From Ashinkailepas kermadecensis (taxonomy: Eukaryota; Arthropoda; Thecostraca; Neolepadidae), in contig JAOTOM010004673.1 in assembly GCA_034440615.1 (NCBI GenBank), positions 328,151 to 392,150 of the forward strand: a stretch of DNA of 64,000 bases, given 5' to 3'. This document shows positions 35,765 through 48,029 of this stretch, piece by piece. The notes under the pieces are model-generated. The model was not told the DNA's origin. It saw only the letters and a program-made list of their open reading frames with translations, and ran no database searches. The position numbers and the translations under genes were made by a program. Within the stretch, counting starts at the first letter, position 1. Each line of letters begins with the position of its first letter.

Positions 35765-38190
35765 AGTGAGGGATTCAAAGTATCAGGATAAATAATAGCC
35801 GGAAAAGGTACAGTGCGTAAATCCGACTTCATCTATTTTTCCAGAATTTAGTTGATTGGGTTCTACATATATCAGTACAAGAAGCTTGATTCCTTGTTTA
35901 TTCTAGTCTCCAGATCAGCACCAAGAGGAAAGTATACCAAAAACAGGTAATGTAATGTAAATAATACAATAGTAAACACTACGTGTCGGCATAAATACTT
36001 TGAATTGCAGCATGCGAGACCCAAGCAAGAGACAGACGGGTGTCATACGGCTCGTGGCCATCGTGCCCCTCCCCCAACAAACACACACCGGCTTATATAT
36101 ATATTGTTTCAACTCGCTGCTACTCTGCAAGTAGGGGAATGGCCGCTAAAAGACACCGGCCTTGACCGAGTATTGGCGCACCACAGACTTAGCCTTTGAA
36201 GAGGGAGCACATAAAACAGTCAATGTTAGGAGTAAATGCCAGGAGTGAGTTACACAGAGCCGGAATGCGAAGAAAACGGCTATTTTAATGGTGTTTAAAC
36301 GTGCTAAAGAAGCGTGCCAGGGGGTGAGATGTCTCAATCGTCTGGATGAAGCGGATATGTTAAATGATGCGAGCAAGGTAGGGTTTTCAAGGCGGCCGCT
36401 AAACACCCATGTAAGGACATTAGGTTCTGTTGGCAAAGGCGAAATTTTGCGGAAGGTACATTAACGTGGTCTACTAGCTAGCTATGACTCAAATCCTTGG
36501 AGATTTTGTCTGAGTGGTAGGCCAGCCGTATGAGGAACATATGCTGTATACATGAAACTGCTGAAAATAAGACACCGCCGCTCCTGAACAGACAACCATG
36601 CATATTCGATAACGGAACGAACACGCGCATTAAATGCACTAAGCAAAGGCTTGAATCGGAATCGGATTTGAGAGCAGGGCACGCATGTTGCATGCTTCGA
36701 ATAGTAAGTCCAAGTATTCGCCTTGGCTTCGAGCAGATTGAGACCAAGTGACTGGCAAGATTGAGTTTTGAGTCAAGAATATCTCCTAGATCGTGTGTCT
36801 CAGTTCGACGCTTAAATTACTCTGATCTAACTAGCTTGGACTAAAAATAAGCGATTTGCGCACATTGCAAATAACATTGCATTTAATTGGATTGCACTTC
36901 AGGTACCAGGCGTGAGACCAGCTAGCCAAGCGATCAACATCCCGTTGCAATGTCAAACAGTCGTCAAAACATGCGCCACGATGGCACAGCTTAATATCAT
37001 CAGCACAGAGTGTGCAGCTTGTCCGCATGTGCATGGGAATGTCGACGGCGAACATACAAACCCTTCTGGAACCCAGCACGAAACCGAAGTTCAGTAAGAC
37101 TGTTTGCCGTTTGCTATGACGCGTTTGGTCCGGTTGGAAAGATAACAAGAACAACACGAGAAGGCACGGCCAGTAAGGCTGACAGAATTTCGCAGCTTGC
37201 AAAGCATGAGTTTGTCACACTGGTAAATGCGGAAAAATAGTCGGTATAAATAACACTGGTGTCAGCACCACTAGCAATGGAACTCCAGTCATGTTTCAGG
37301 AAGTGCGTAAAATTGGTGATACACGATCTTTCAGATAAAAAGCCATGCTTTTCCGCGAGTAAAAAAGGTCAGCAGTGTTCAAACAGACAATCGCATACCG
37401 CTCTCTCTAAAGCGTTGGAACATTAAGTGATGACAGTGGGACAGGCCTATAATTTTCAGGTAGGGTTCCGTCGCGTTATTTATGCACATGAATCACGCTT
37501 TCCTGCTTCCATTGTTCAGGAAACTCTTTATTCCCGGGAAAAGCAACCCAACATTTCAAGCGGCACGGCAGGCTCATGAACACATTCCTTAGAATATTAG
37601 TGTCACTCCCGTCAGCTCCACACGCCATAGTAGCGAAAGAAAAACCTACAAGTGTGAAGATTACGTGGTGACTCACCGATAGCATGGCTTTCAAAGTCAA
37701 AATTGATTTCCTAAAATCAAACCGAAATCAAAGCTGGTGTTACGGTTGCAGTGTCCGTAATGCTGTGGACATCCAGCTCCGACCCGATCAAATTTGAGAT
37801 ATTGTAAGTCTTGTGGAATACTTAATACAGAAGATAATTTCCATTCGAACAGATTCAATGCAGGTCTCAAGGTTCTCCAAAATGGCAGTTGATGTATTTT
37901 GATCGCGATTAACCTTGGATCGTCTTAAATTGTTACCTTGGTGATGGCACGTAGCATTTTCGATGATCCTCCTCCGCCTACCATGAACGTTTAATATTAA
38001 TAGCTGTCTTAGTTTCCGAGCTCTTATCTGGGACCGAATCATCTTGAAGATCCGCCTCCAAACATAACAGGACGGCTGCGGCCGATGTTTTTTTTCCAAC
38101 ACAACGCTCGATGTAATGTTTTTGCATTAAATTTGTACGGTCTTGTTTTTTCCCAAAACGAAGACAAAGGTACATTTCAATCATGTCCAG
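35765..38190 (-). pseudogene. Degraded CR1/Jockey-group LINE with reverse transcriptase remnants
   Basis: Reading down the minus strand, fragments follow the order of a non-LTR reverse transcriptase. They include EFPEQWKQESVIHVHK and then NYRP (about 37400-37530), a stretch like the GFxxxRSC...DYFSAF block (about 37230-37350), LCADDIKLC with DCLTLQRDVDRLASW (about 36900-37010; the ADD catalytic motif is visible), and GDILDSKLN with SKPRRILG (about 36700-36780). The C-terminal end and 3' untranslated region reach to 35765. Several frameshifts and stops interrupt it. It is clearly inactive. Its 3' end is duplicated at 33189-33740. Confidence 0.85.
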
Positions 38191-38700
38191 CAATATGTTA
38201 AGTGCGTGTGAATACGCTGACAGTAACCTAAAATGCTAAACATAATTTCCCCCTGTCCGGTATTAAAACAGCCATGTGGCAACTCCAGACATCGGCAGAA
38301 AAGCATGCATTCCACGTGTGTAAGCTTATATCTCTTTCATCACCAGTTTTCAGTTGTAAATATAAGAAATTCCTTGACTTGCGCAGGTTGAATTTTATTT
38401 GATCATTTCTCCCTTGTATCTGCGTGTTTCCTGTCTGCTGATTTAGATCTATTAAATACATGGAGTGCATGCATTCAATTGAGTGGTTAAAAAGTCGTTT
38501 ATAAAATACAACGACCATATACCAACGAAGAAACAGCAGATAAAAACACACACACGCAAGCACACACACAACCTCTCAACTAGCATGACGATCCATTAAG
38601 ACATCAAAGTGCCCTAACAATATTTGCCAAAACGTAATGGACCGCCCTGGCCAGTACCTACTCAAGCATTGCGTATTCTCATCCAGCCTGTGATCACACC
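38191..38700. other. Unique sequence, no gene recognised
   Basis: AT-rich, with no recognised features. Confidence 0.4.
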
Positions 38701-38812
38701 GTTGACAAAGTTCGGCTCGCACCACGGAGCCCGTCTGCAGGTGACAACGGCGCACCACGGCCGAGATGTGGTGAGCGGCGGCTCGTTATCGACCCGGGGT
38801 CGGCGGCGGCCG

Positions 38813-38915
38813 TGTCGGCCGTCACGCGCGGCCCGGCACGGCCTGTCGGCCGTCACGCGCGGCCCGCGCACGGCCGTGTCGGCCGTCACGCGCGGCCCGC
38901 GCGCGGCCGTGTGTG
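38813..38915. repeat. 31-33-bp GC-rich tandem repeat in CpG-rich block
   Basis: GTCACGCGCGGCC recurs at 38821, 38852 and 38885 within CGGCCGTGTCGGCC-type sequence. The surrounding 38700-38960 is strongly CpG-rich. Confidence 0.85.
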
Positions 38916-38989
38916 TGTCATGCAAACACGACACCGCCTGATAGCCGATAACGGCCGCCGCCGGAACTGCTCGGCCAGGCTGACGCCAT

Positions 38990-39345
38990 GGAGGCGGTCG
39001 GTAGAGGTCAGGGCGGGGTGGCACGCACTACTCGACCAGTGTGACGCCATTGTCTAGCGACGGCCGTGGTCAGGACGGGGTGGCATGCACTACTCGGCCA
39101 GTGCGACGCCATGGTGGTGGCCGGTCGCAGTCAGGACGGGGTGGCATGCACTACTCGGCCAGTGTGACGCCATGGTGGTGGCCGGTCGCAGTCAGGACGG
39201 GGTGGCATGCACTACTCGGCCAGTGTGACGCCATGGTCTAGCGACGGCCGCGGTCAGGACGGGGTGGCATGCACTACTCGGCCAGTGTGACGCCATGGTC
39301 TAGCGACGGCCGCGGTCAGGACGAGGTAGCATGCACTACTCGGCA
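38990..39345. repeat. 61-62-bp minisatellite (~6 units)
   Basis: TCAGGACGGGGTGGCATGCA recurs at 39070, 39131, 39192, 39254 and 39316. Units carry either GGTGGTGGCCGGTCGCAG or GGTCTAGCGACGGCCGCG before it, giving two unit types of 61 and 62 bp. Confidence 0.94.
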
Positions 39346-39364
39346 TGGTGGTGACGGTTTGGGT

Positions 39365-39738
39365 GTCCGCCGCGATCCGGCAGATGAGACGTCACGTTCC
39401 GCGGCAGGTGGTGCTGGGGTGTCCGCCGCGGTCCGGCAGATGAGATGTCTCGGTCCGCGGCAGGTGGTGCTGGGGTGTCCGCCGCGGTCCAGCAGATGAG
39501 ACGTCACGTTCCGCGGCAGGTGGTGCTGGGGTGTCCGCCGCGGTCCAGCAGATGAGACGTCACGGTCCGCGGCAGGTGGTGCTGGGGTGTCCGCCGCGGT
39601 CCAGCAGATGAGACGTCACGTTCCGCGGCAGGTGGTGCTGGGGTGTCCGCCGCGGTCCAGCAGATGAGATGTCTCGGTCCGCGGCAGGTGGTGCTGGGGT
39701 GTCCGCCGCGGTCCAGCAGATGAGATGTCTCGGTCCGA
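39365..39738. repeat. 56-bp minisatellite (~7 units)
   Basis: GTCCGCCGCGGTCCRGCAGA starts units at 39421, 39477 and 39533, and then every 56 bp. A block varies between GACGTCACGTTCC and GATGTCTCGGTCC, so some units contain a CRE-like TGAGACGTCACG. It follows the 61-bp array almost directly. Confidence 0.94.
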
Positions 39739-40249
39739 GTCACCGGCACTCTGTCCACACCCGAGAACGGATGGCTCGCAGGCTTTGGTACTGAGCATCG
39801 TTGCCATCCAGCAAGGCAGGGAGGTGTTCCCACCGGGATTTGGCCTACTTAGCGACGATTGCTCTCATTTTTATCCTCTTTATGTAGGGGAACTGCTGAC
39901 AAATTTCATACCGGCCCACCACGACTTCGCGACTGTGGCCTCGGTTGCAGTGCCAGTATACACGATCGTTACAGAAGAAACTGACAATGAGCAAACTCCA
40001 CCACAGACGAAGGATCAGACCTCCCGTAAAATCCGCATCATGATCTAATCTTTTTGAAGCAGCATAGGCAAGCACATACTGGTGATAAATCTGCCTGCAC
40101 ATGCGTTGCGCCGAGGGGAAAGCGTACCAGACGTGCGTGCTCGGCTTTCCTCAAAACACCAAGCGTACCCTTCCCAACCGATAGGTGCTGTGGCAACATT
40201 CAAAGTGATCGAGCCTCCACAGCGCGCACGACCTGCACCCCCGCCTACT
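39739..40249. other. Unique sequence, no gene recognised
   Basis: No feature recognised beyond short open frames. Confidence 0.4.
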
Positions 40250-41470
40250 CGGCTGGGTCTCCAACTCCCCATCATCACACCGGCGCGCAGGGCGGTTTGA
40301 TTCAATCTGCGGTGGCGGCCGGCCGCCCAGACCGCATTACATGTACCTGACCCGCTCGCACCCGCTAATTAGTGAAACGACAAACAAGGCATTACACAGG
40401 GGAGGGTGCGCGGCGTGACGGCGTCACTTCCCCTCCCCTCGCTCCTCCTCCCGCCGCCGGCGACTTCAAAGGCACCAACAAACGGCGGACGCCCGCACTG
40501 ACGGGGCGGCGATTTTTCTACTGTTCATGTGTCACCCAGGTGACTGGGGCTCATTTGCGCAGGGCGATATTGGTGGCCCGCTCTAATAGCAGGCGCCGTG
40601 ATGGTCGTGTGGGGTCCCGTGCGGCCCGTGGTGCCTCCAAACAAAGCGTGTCGCGGCCGCCGCCAGCGAGATGGAGAGCGTGGCATCATGACGAGCTGGG
40701 AGGACCGGCCTCGGGGTGGCCACCAAACTACGCCCGGCAGAACATGCCCGTGCTCAACCTCAGTGCATGTCGGCAATAAATTGAATGGACTAATGGGAGG
40801 GGATGCAGAGACAAGAACAACACCGTACCCGTCATTTTCGGCACCGAAGATGGGTCGTTACCCAAAGTAACAGTGTCAAGGTTCAACAAAATTACATGCT
40901 ATACGCGGCTAACCGTCTTCTGCCTCGGGCACAGCACCAACTCATGGCTTGCGCCTACGTTTCGATGCCTCGGCCGTTAAACAGCAACGCTACGTGGGCA
41001 AGACACATGTCCGGGAGTGGCTCAACGCTGCGCCTGCCACGCCCTCGAATGTCAGCGTGACGTGGACGCGCTGATGATCGGTACCGGGGCGTGAGAAATC
41101 AGAACGGATGGCGCGCATTGTGCGGATCCGGCCCGGCACAGCACGCTCCTTTCTGCGCGGCCGGAGCCGACTGGCTTCGCCCGCCGCGTCGACCCGCCTT
41201 CAAACGAGCCGGCGCCGCCGCCCGGCCGGCGGTCACATTGTTACCGCCGCGATATTGGTACCACCTGCCGGCAGAAAAATCGGGCGAATTGTTTTTGCAG
41301 CCGGATGCCTTTCGTCGGCCGGCGTCCAGCTCCGAGCGTGACTGGCGGAACGCCGCCACTGCTAACAGGATGGTATCCGCCCGGAGGCAGGTGTACACTG
41401 TAGTGCACCGGCGACGAGGTCATCCGCCACCAGCGGAGCCATCCTGGCCGCAGCGCCGACAATGGATCAC
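40250..41470. promoter_or_regulatory. CpG-rich region
   Basis: An extended GC-/CpG-rich tract with several overlapping open frames on both strands and no recognised domain. TAATTAGTGAAACG lies near 40365 and CACCCAGGTGAC near 40532. It could hold promoters, enhancers or exons; none can be assigned. Confidence 0.25.
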
Positions 41471-41631
41471 CAGTTGAATGGTGGACAGTACAAAACGTGA
41501 TTGGTGGCATAGCATACTTTTCTCCTTGAAGGCTCTGACCAATGATTATTGGTTCCCAAAAGGTTTAGCTTCGGCCATGAAATTAACTGTCTTACATATA
41601 TATGTCATCAATATATATTTGTGTATTTATG

Positions 41632-41791
<160 letters not shown>

Positions 41792-42141
41792 AATTTAAAT
41801 CAAGGCTTAATGTAGCAAAGACAATGATAGTTCATCTGCATATTGCAGAAGATATGTTCGTGCAAAAAACTGATGTCAGGACTGAATCCCTTTGCTCTCT
41901 TCAGAATTGTGGGGTGCAATGGGACATCGTACCAGTTGCCCGTTGTGCGGGTGCTAGATGCCTATTCCAATTAACACTCGACGGCAAAACCCAACGATTG
42001 CTGGTGTCAAATGATGTTTACGGGCCACGCTACATGTAATGTGGTGACCGTAACTCAAGGTGATTGCGACAAGAAGAACCACTGGGAACGTAAAATGATA
42101 CGGCATAAGACAAAAGTAGATGTATTTGTACCCCACGATAT

Positions 42142-42176
42142 TGTTATGATTGTTATGATTGTTACGATTGTTATGA
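42142..42176. repeat. Short GTTATGATT tandem repeat
   Basis: Four near-perfect 9-bp units (GTTATGATT, one as GTTACGATT). Confidence 0.85.
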
Positions 42177-42434
42177 TGGAAATTGGAAATTAATCTCAAC
42201 TAGCTTATCCGCTTACCAAACACTTACCAGTTCCCCACCTAACGATACCATGCAATAGCACATCCTCTGCTGTATTTTTTTCCTGGAGGAGGCGTTCTTT
42301 GGCGACTGCGGGACCACCACAGAGCCAACCAAACGCCGCCACCACTTCTCCCAGTAATGCCGATGCAATTGGGGAATGGTCACTGGCTGGGGGAGTGGGT
42401 GAGTATGACTGGGGATCACGCCCCTCTTCCCAGG

Positions 42435-43405
42435 TTCAAGGACAAATGTACGTAAGGACAAAAGTACATATGGCAGATGTACGTTAGCAAGTATACGTAA
42501 GTAAATGTACGTATGCGCAAAAGTACGTATGGCAGATGTACGTAAGCACAGATGTACGAAAGTGCAAAAGCACGTTTGGAAAATGGACGTTTGGCAGATG
42601 TACGTAAGAGCAAATGTACGTATGGCAAAAGTACGTAAGCAAATGTACGTAAGCGCAAAAGTACGCAAGCGCAAATGTACGTATGCGCAAAAGTGCGTAA
42701 GCGCAAATGTACGTATGCGCAATTGTACGTATGTGCAAATGTACGTATGCGTAAATGTACATAAGCGCAAATGTACGTAAGTGCAAATATACGTAAACGC
42801 AAAAGTACGTAAGCGCAAATGTACGTATGAGCCCATATACGCTAGTGCAAATGTACGTACATGCGAAATGTATGTACATACGAAAAGTGCGTACGAGCAA
42901 ATGTGTGACAATGCAAATGTATTTATGCCTAAATGTACGTGCATTGGCTCATATGTGCATTTTACATTACGTACATTACGTACGCTTACGTACTGCTACA
43001 TTTACGTACATCTGCGTTCACGTACATTTGCGCATACGTACGTTTGCGCTTACGTACATTTGCGCATACGTACTTTTGCACATACGTACATTTGCGCTTA
43101 CGTACTTTTGCGCAAATGTACATTTGCGCATACGTACTTTTGTGCTTACGAACCTTTGCGCTTACGTACATTTGCGCTTACGTATATTTGTACATACGTA
43201 CTTTTGCACATACGTACATTTGCGCATACGTACTTTTGCGCGTACGTACAGTTGCGCTTTCGTACATTTGCGCTTGTGCACATTTGCGCTTATGTATATT
43301 TACACTTACGTACATTTGTGCATGTCTACTTTTGCGATTATGTACATTTGCGCATATGTACAATTTCCATACGTACATTTGCTTTGCGTACATTTGTCCG
43401 GTTAT
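42435..43405. mobile_element. ~970-bp foldback element made of 16-bp subrepeats
   Basis: The left arm (to about 42938) is a tandem array of 16-bp units such as GTACGTAAGCGCAAAT and GTACGTATGCGCAAAA. The right arm (from about 42960) is the same array inverted (ATTTGCGCTTACGTAC). A ~20-bp non-repetitive centre holds GCATTGGCTCATATGTGC. Outermost ends share GGACAAATGTACG. A 12-bp direct repeat CCTCTTCCCAGG lies just outside at 42423-42434 and 43406-43417, 5-6 bp from the inverted ends. Terminal inverted arms made of short direct repeats are the hallmark of foldback elements (Drosophila FB, sea urchin TU). All frames are open by composition; no protein is predicted. Confidence 0.8.
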
Positions 43406-43417
43406 CCTCTTCCCAGG

Positions 43418-45311
43418 CAACATGCCAGAGAAGGCGCTGTGCAACGCCCCTCAAAACAATTCGAGTATTGGTTTATACGAAGCAAAAAAGAGGTATTTAA
43501 TGCACTTTTCCTATTCCCAAAACATTGAAGATCAGACATTCTCAATTCCACACATTCTCAGTTCCGAACATTTTCAGTACAATGATTAAGACACTATCAT
43601 CTACTCGTCAGCGGATTTTTTATTCTTGTTCTTTTCTCCCGTGAATAAATAAATGAACAATAGGCATCGTTTTCGTCTGCCCACACCCAAGCCCACACTT
43701 CTCTAGCAGTTAAGTGAATAGCAGTCTCATTAGTTTCATACGACCCATTCATTTGCTCCATGTATAATGGCCCTCAAGTATATTTGGAAATCCCAAGAAC
43801 GTCCTATTATCTGCTTTGTATTCTCAGCAAAGCGATCTAATCTCAAATAATTGAATTTCGTTGCTGGACACTGACAAGATGCAAACATTTGAGAGCTACG
43901 GGCAGTCTCGAAAACCACTGGAAGGCTTCGTCCGAGCACCACAAGTTCTCAAATGGGAACCTCAAGGTTCGCAAGAGAGATGTTCTCATCCGAGAATATT
44001 GGCCGGTTTCCGAGATAGTCGTGTGGCGTCAAGAGGATTGCTCAAACTTCTCCAAGAACCTTGACTGACACCCTTTCAAGAATATCCGAGAACCTTACTG
44101 AGGTCCAGACACTATTGTGGGCTTTCACAAGAGCACCACATGTTTTTAATGTGGTACTGTAAATGGTTTATGATGCTATTGGAAGGCGTCATGAGGGCAC
44201 CGCACGCTTCAGTCGAGAAACTCCAGTGCAGTCTCGGACACCGTTGCATGGCATCACGAAAACACCATATTTTGTTCCGAAAAACTACCCATCTGGAATG
44301 TTTATCTATTTCATGCAACATGCTCGGATATTTGGAATGTTTGCTTCACGTCGTACATTTATCCGCTTGCACACACTATTGCCTGGAGCGACGTGTTGCC
44401 TGAGAGAATCCACCGTCTGTAACCTAAGGTATGCCCAAATGAAGTGTGATGGAATGGTTCACGCGTTCTATTTCTAAAACAGATAATTTGATCTGTGCAT
44501 GTCAGCCTGGACCACCACGGACGCCCTCCTAAGGTCCGCAATCCACCGAGTGACAGACGGTACATAGGAGGCAGCCATGTGATAACTTGGTGAGTTTTTT
44601 GCCTTGGTTTGTAATATTAACTGCGGATATGGATAGCGATTTAGACGATCTTGGAAATAAGACTAGTAATTGTACAAAAAAAAACACACAAGAAATCCTT
44701 ACTGCATTATTTCCAGACGTATCGAGCCTGTGAAGGGTATCCATGGGTCCGATCCATGATGAAAAAAGTACATAAACTATTTGGGAAATAGAATGCGTGG
44801 AACATTTCACCACACACCACCTGAACATACCAGGCTGCAGACGGTGGATGCTCTCGGGTGACCCGCTGCTGCAGGTAATTTTTGTGCGTTAGCAGGAGTA
44901 CGACAAAGCAAATACTGGGAGCAGCAGCAAGGTGTTACGTGTCGTCGCATCAATTGTGATGAGAAGGAAATAAGTTTTCCGAATGTGATCGACTGGAATT
45001 TCAAAAACTGGCGAACATTAAGTGTGATGGTGGCAAAATTATACCACAAATAACAGCTGTCACTTTCCATCCAAACTGAACTGAACGGATAAAATCAAAC
45101 AAAAGGTTTGTCTTTTAACCGACATATTGTGACAATAAAATAACGGATATTCGCACCCAACACATCTCGTCTTCCAAATTGTGTTCTACACGTTCTTTGT
45201 ACATTCTAACACCCTCCAATGAACCGTGACAATAATTGTTAAGTAATTGTTACGCGTCTTCATGAATAATGCAATTGATGAAATCATACAAGTGCGACAT
45301 GGACAGCAGGC
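43418..45311. other. Unique sequence, no gene recognised
   Basis: No recognised gene. Two loosely similar blocks at 43915-43970 and 44185-44235 (GGAAGGC.TC.T..GAGCACC-type) hint at a diverged repeat. Confidence 0.35.
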
Positions 45312-45631
45312 TCAGTGGATGCCCAGATACGCTGCGGTTTTCGGGCACACCTTCGGGATTGTCGTCGCGTCATCCATATCGAGCGTATAGGAGCATAGGA
45401 ACGTGAATGTCGCCTTATAACGGCGGCGCACCACCTCTGCAAACACCGTGTGGGCGACGGCCCACATCAAAACGACAGACGCAAGGCTGCTGCAGGTAGC
45501 GAAGTGGGTGCTGTCGACTTCCACTTTGTAGGAGCCGACCTCTCCCTCGATGACGCATGGTGAGCTCGGAACACCAACTAAAGTGATGTCCACTCCCAGC
45601 GTGTGAAATAGGGCCCTCACGGCCTCTTCGT
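45312..45631 (-). CDS. Putative 3'-terminal coding exon, unknown protein
   Basis: On the minus strand, a pyrimidine-containing acceptor-like ATTTCTTCCAG ends at 45632. It is followed by an open frame read as (D)EEAVRALFHTLGVDITLVG and running about 106 codons to a TGA at 45312. The sequence has balanced composition: a Cys/Ser segment, a hydrophobic stretch around VVLMWAVAHTVFAEVV, basic RRRYK, then TFTFLCSYTLDMDD and a short tail ending YLGIH. The pattern looks like a folded C-terminal domain rather than chance, and this is one of few non-repeat frames here with that quality. I recognise no family. No upstream exon could be placed. A domesticated transposon protein or a pseudogene remains possible. 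Confidence 0.4.
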
Positions 45632-45639
45632 CTGGAAGA

Positions 45640-46702
45640 AATCATTTTAACTCAAACAATGTGCACATCCAAAACAATGAATGTTTCGTACCGTCAGGGT
45701 TGGGTTTGTGTTTTGGAATCTTGGATTCGATGAACAATATTGTCGAGCTTCAAAATTCGGGCAGGATAATTTCCTTTCTGTCAATGACTTCAGAACCACT
45801 TCTTGTACTTCACCGTAAGTTCAGATCGTTATCAAACAATAATAAGCTTCAGGTCATTGCCAAATTGCCATGCATCACTATTCAATCGTTCGGCGAGAAA
45901 ATGAAATGATAATGTTCCGGACAGGCAGTGTTGAATGACAAAAATGCAGGACATTGTTCCAACCATGACTACAACCGGGTCTCAATGCGATTGGTGGCGC
46001 AGAGAGAGAGAGAGAGAGAATGGAAGCGCAGGACATGCCGCTATAACTGTATTGTTAATTTATCAACACGCGTGCGGAGGGCCTCTGACATAGCGCGCAC
46101 CGGATAACGGATTTGCACCTCCCTCCCCCAAGATTTCGGAAAGTACTTCAGCTAGAAGCACGCAATTTGGGGGTAGATTACGGCTATAGTGAACTCTCTT
46201 CAGCATAAATTTCATGACCCTAGATTGATGCCTTTAGGGTCAACTGAGGTCGAGATCGGCCGCCACACCGCGCCACCACACTGACGAATTATTTGTGACT
46301 GAACGCTCGACGTCCGGGTGGCCGGCCGGTCGGTCGACTTTGTACCCCGCAGCTAATATATATTATCAACAGATGTCGATTTTTATTGCATAGGATGCGC
46401 GTATCAATTTTTAACAACATGGCGAGATTTCATTACAATATCTCCGCCCGTTTATGAGATATCGTTTACAAACATGAGGTGTGGGCGGATCCCCCACCCC
46501 CGGTGCGCGTGATAAACCCCAATACACTGCAAATGTATGCATTCGCATCATAAGTTGTTATTTGGACTTAGGGCGCGTCGGTTGCATTGGTCGTGTACGG
46601 TCGTATAGGCTGCACGCCTCACAGGAACACAGAACGTACAGCAGACCGGGAATAGACGCGAAAGAATAAACAGCGGAGTCGCTACGTCATACATGGCATC
46701 TA
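45640..46702. other. Unique sequence, no gene recognised
   Basis: Contains a short (GA)n run at about 46000. It may be intron or flank of the exon candidate at 45312-45631. Confidence 0.4.
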
Positions 46703-47153
46703 AATGACCGTGAAGTTAGCGGCAGCCACAGCAGACGACACCAGCAGTCAGCTCCACGAACCAGCAACTATGCCAAGCAAATTAATGTTATCGGGCAGAT
46801 TTGTGTAGCTATGCATAATAAGGTACTGGAAATGAAGTCACCAACGGATGCATTACTACATCAATTTACTCCATGACATGGGGCTTTTTACATGGCATGG
46901 GGCTTTACTTACAATCGGTGCTTGTTGCTGTTGCCTAGCATGGTTTCAGCAACAAACACCGACTGTAAATAAATTCATGTTACGGAGCAAATGTATATAG
47001 TCATGCATTCATCTGTCACTTGTTTCTTAATACCTTATCATGCCTAGCTACATAAATCTGTCCCATAACATTAATTTAATTGGCATTGTTTCTTGTTGCT
47101 GGAGCTGACTGCTGGAGTCGTCTGCTGTGGCTGTTGATAACTTCACGGTCATA
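46703..47153. mobile_element. Palindromic (foldback) MITE, TA-flanked, copy 1
   Basis: Two arms of about 220 bp are inverted copies: the left begins ATGACCGTGAAGTTAGCGGC, the right ends with TAACTTCACGGTCAT. The centre holds a hairpin with ACAATCGGTGCTTGTTGCT / AGCAACAAACACCGACTGT. TA dinucleotides flank both ends (46701-46702 and 47154-47155), consistent with Tc1/mariner-type integration. There is no coding capacity. Confidence 0.82.
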
Positions 47154-47733
47154 TAACCTCATGAACATGTGCTTAAGGTGGTGAACCCCGACAACCACCC
47201 CTTACTCCTTGCAAAACTAAAATTTACATCGAAATGGTCACCCCCTACTGCTATTCACACCCTGAATTTGGAAAGGTCACCACTCTTCTTTAAAGAGACA
47301 AATTAAAATGTAGCTCAATATGCCAACGCACAACAAGCCTTCTACATTCGTGAACATTCTTATGCATTTGGTTCTGCCGATGCAACACCATTAATTTTCA
47401 CAATTCAGCATTCAGTGTATGCCAATACCTACATCAAAACCATGTGGTTGAAACACATGATGGCGACACCAATATTTATATAAAGCCAACACCTATGATC
47501 AGAATCCCCAACACCCAGTATCCTACATTTCGAATTGCAGATGGCCTCGAAACAAAGCCCATGAAATGGCGATAGAAGCCTGCATTGGAATTCAGCTTCC
47601 CATTGTCTCAAAATCCCAATGTCCAAAGCCCCCGAGATAACGGAAGCTATCAACACAAGTAGCAAGCAACCAACAGACATCCATCAATAGAAACGTAATG
47701 CTATGTATATGGCCTTGCATGCAGTAACACGAC

Positions 47734-47922
47734 CATTGGCGTATATTTCTGAAAATTGTGTGGGGGGGGGGGCACAATACATGAAGGCAATGGCCGAGCC
47801 CAAAATAGATTGGGGCATAACACATAGGGTCCCATGTTAACAGTTGAAATTATTGGGCGGCACAGCCACCATTTGGAGGGGGGGCAAGTGACCTCCCAAA
47901 AGCACACAAAGCTACACCCATA
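47734..47922 (+). mobile_element. hAT-type G-rich MITE, 189 bp
   Basis: Starts CATTGGCGTATATTTCTGAA followed by a G12 run and CACAATACATGAAGGCAATG. It ends AAAGCTACACCCATA, an imperfect inverted terminus. Flanks AACACGAC and ACCACGAT match at 6 of 8 positions, fitting a decayed 8-bp target duplication. The interior matches the minus-strand copy at 53664-53895, for example GGGTCCCATGTTAA. Confidence 0.72.
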
Positions 47923-48029
47923 ACCACGATCATTGGCACAGCATCCAAGGGAAGGGGAGGGGAGAAAAGGCCGGCGCAACCTCGTCGAACACTGTACGAT
48001 TGACGGCGACTACAAAGGGCTATCAAAAT

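Noticed and set aside
42435..43405. CRISPR-like regular short repeats
   Set aside because: There are no unique spacers, the units are contiguous and inverted in the middle, and the genome is eukaryotic.
44807..45070. Cys-rich minus-strand frame suggestive of a THAP or zinc-finger remnant
   Set aside because: Cys/His spacing does not fit a THAP or C2H2 pattern and no start or splice sites support it.
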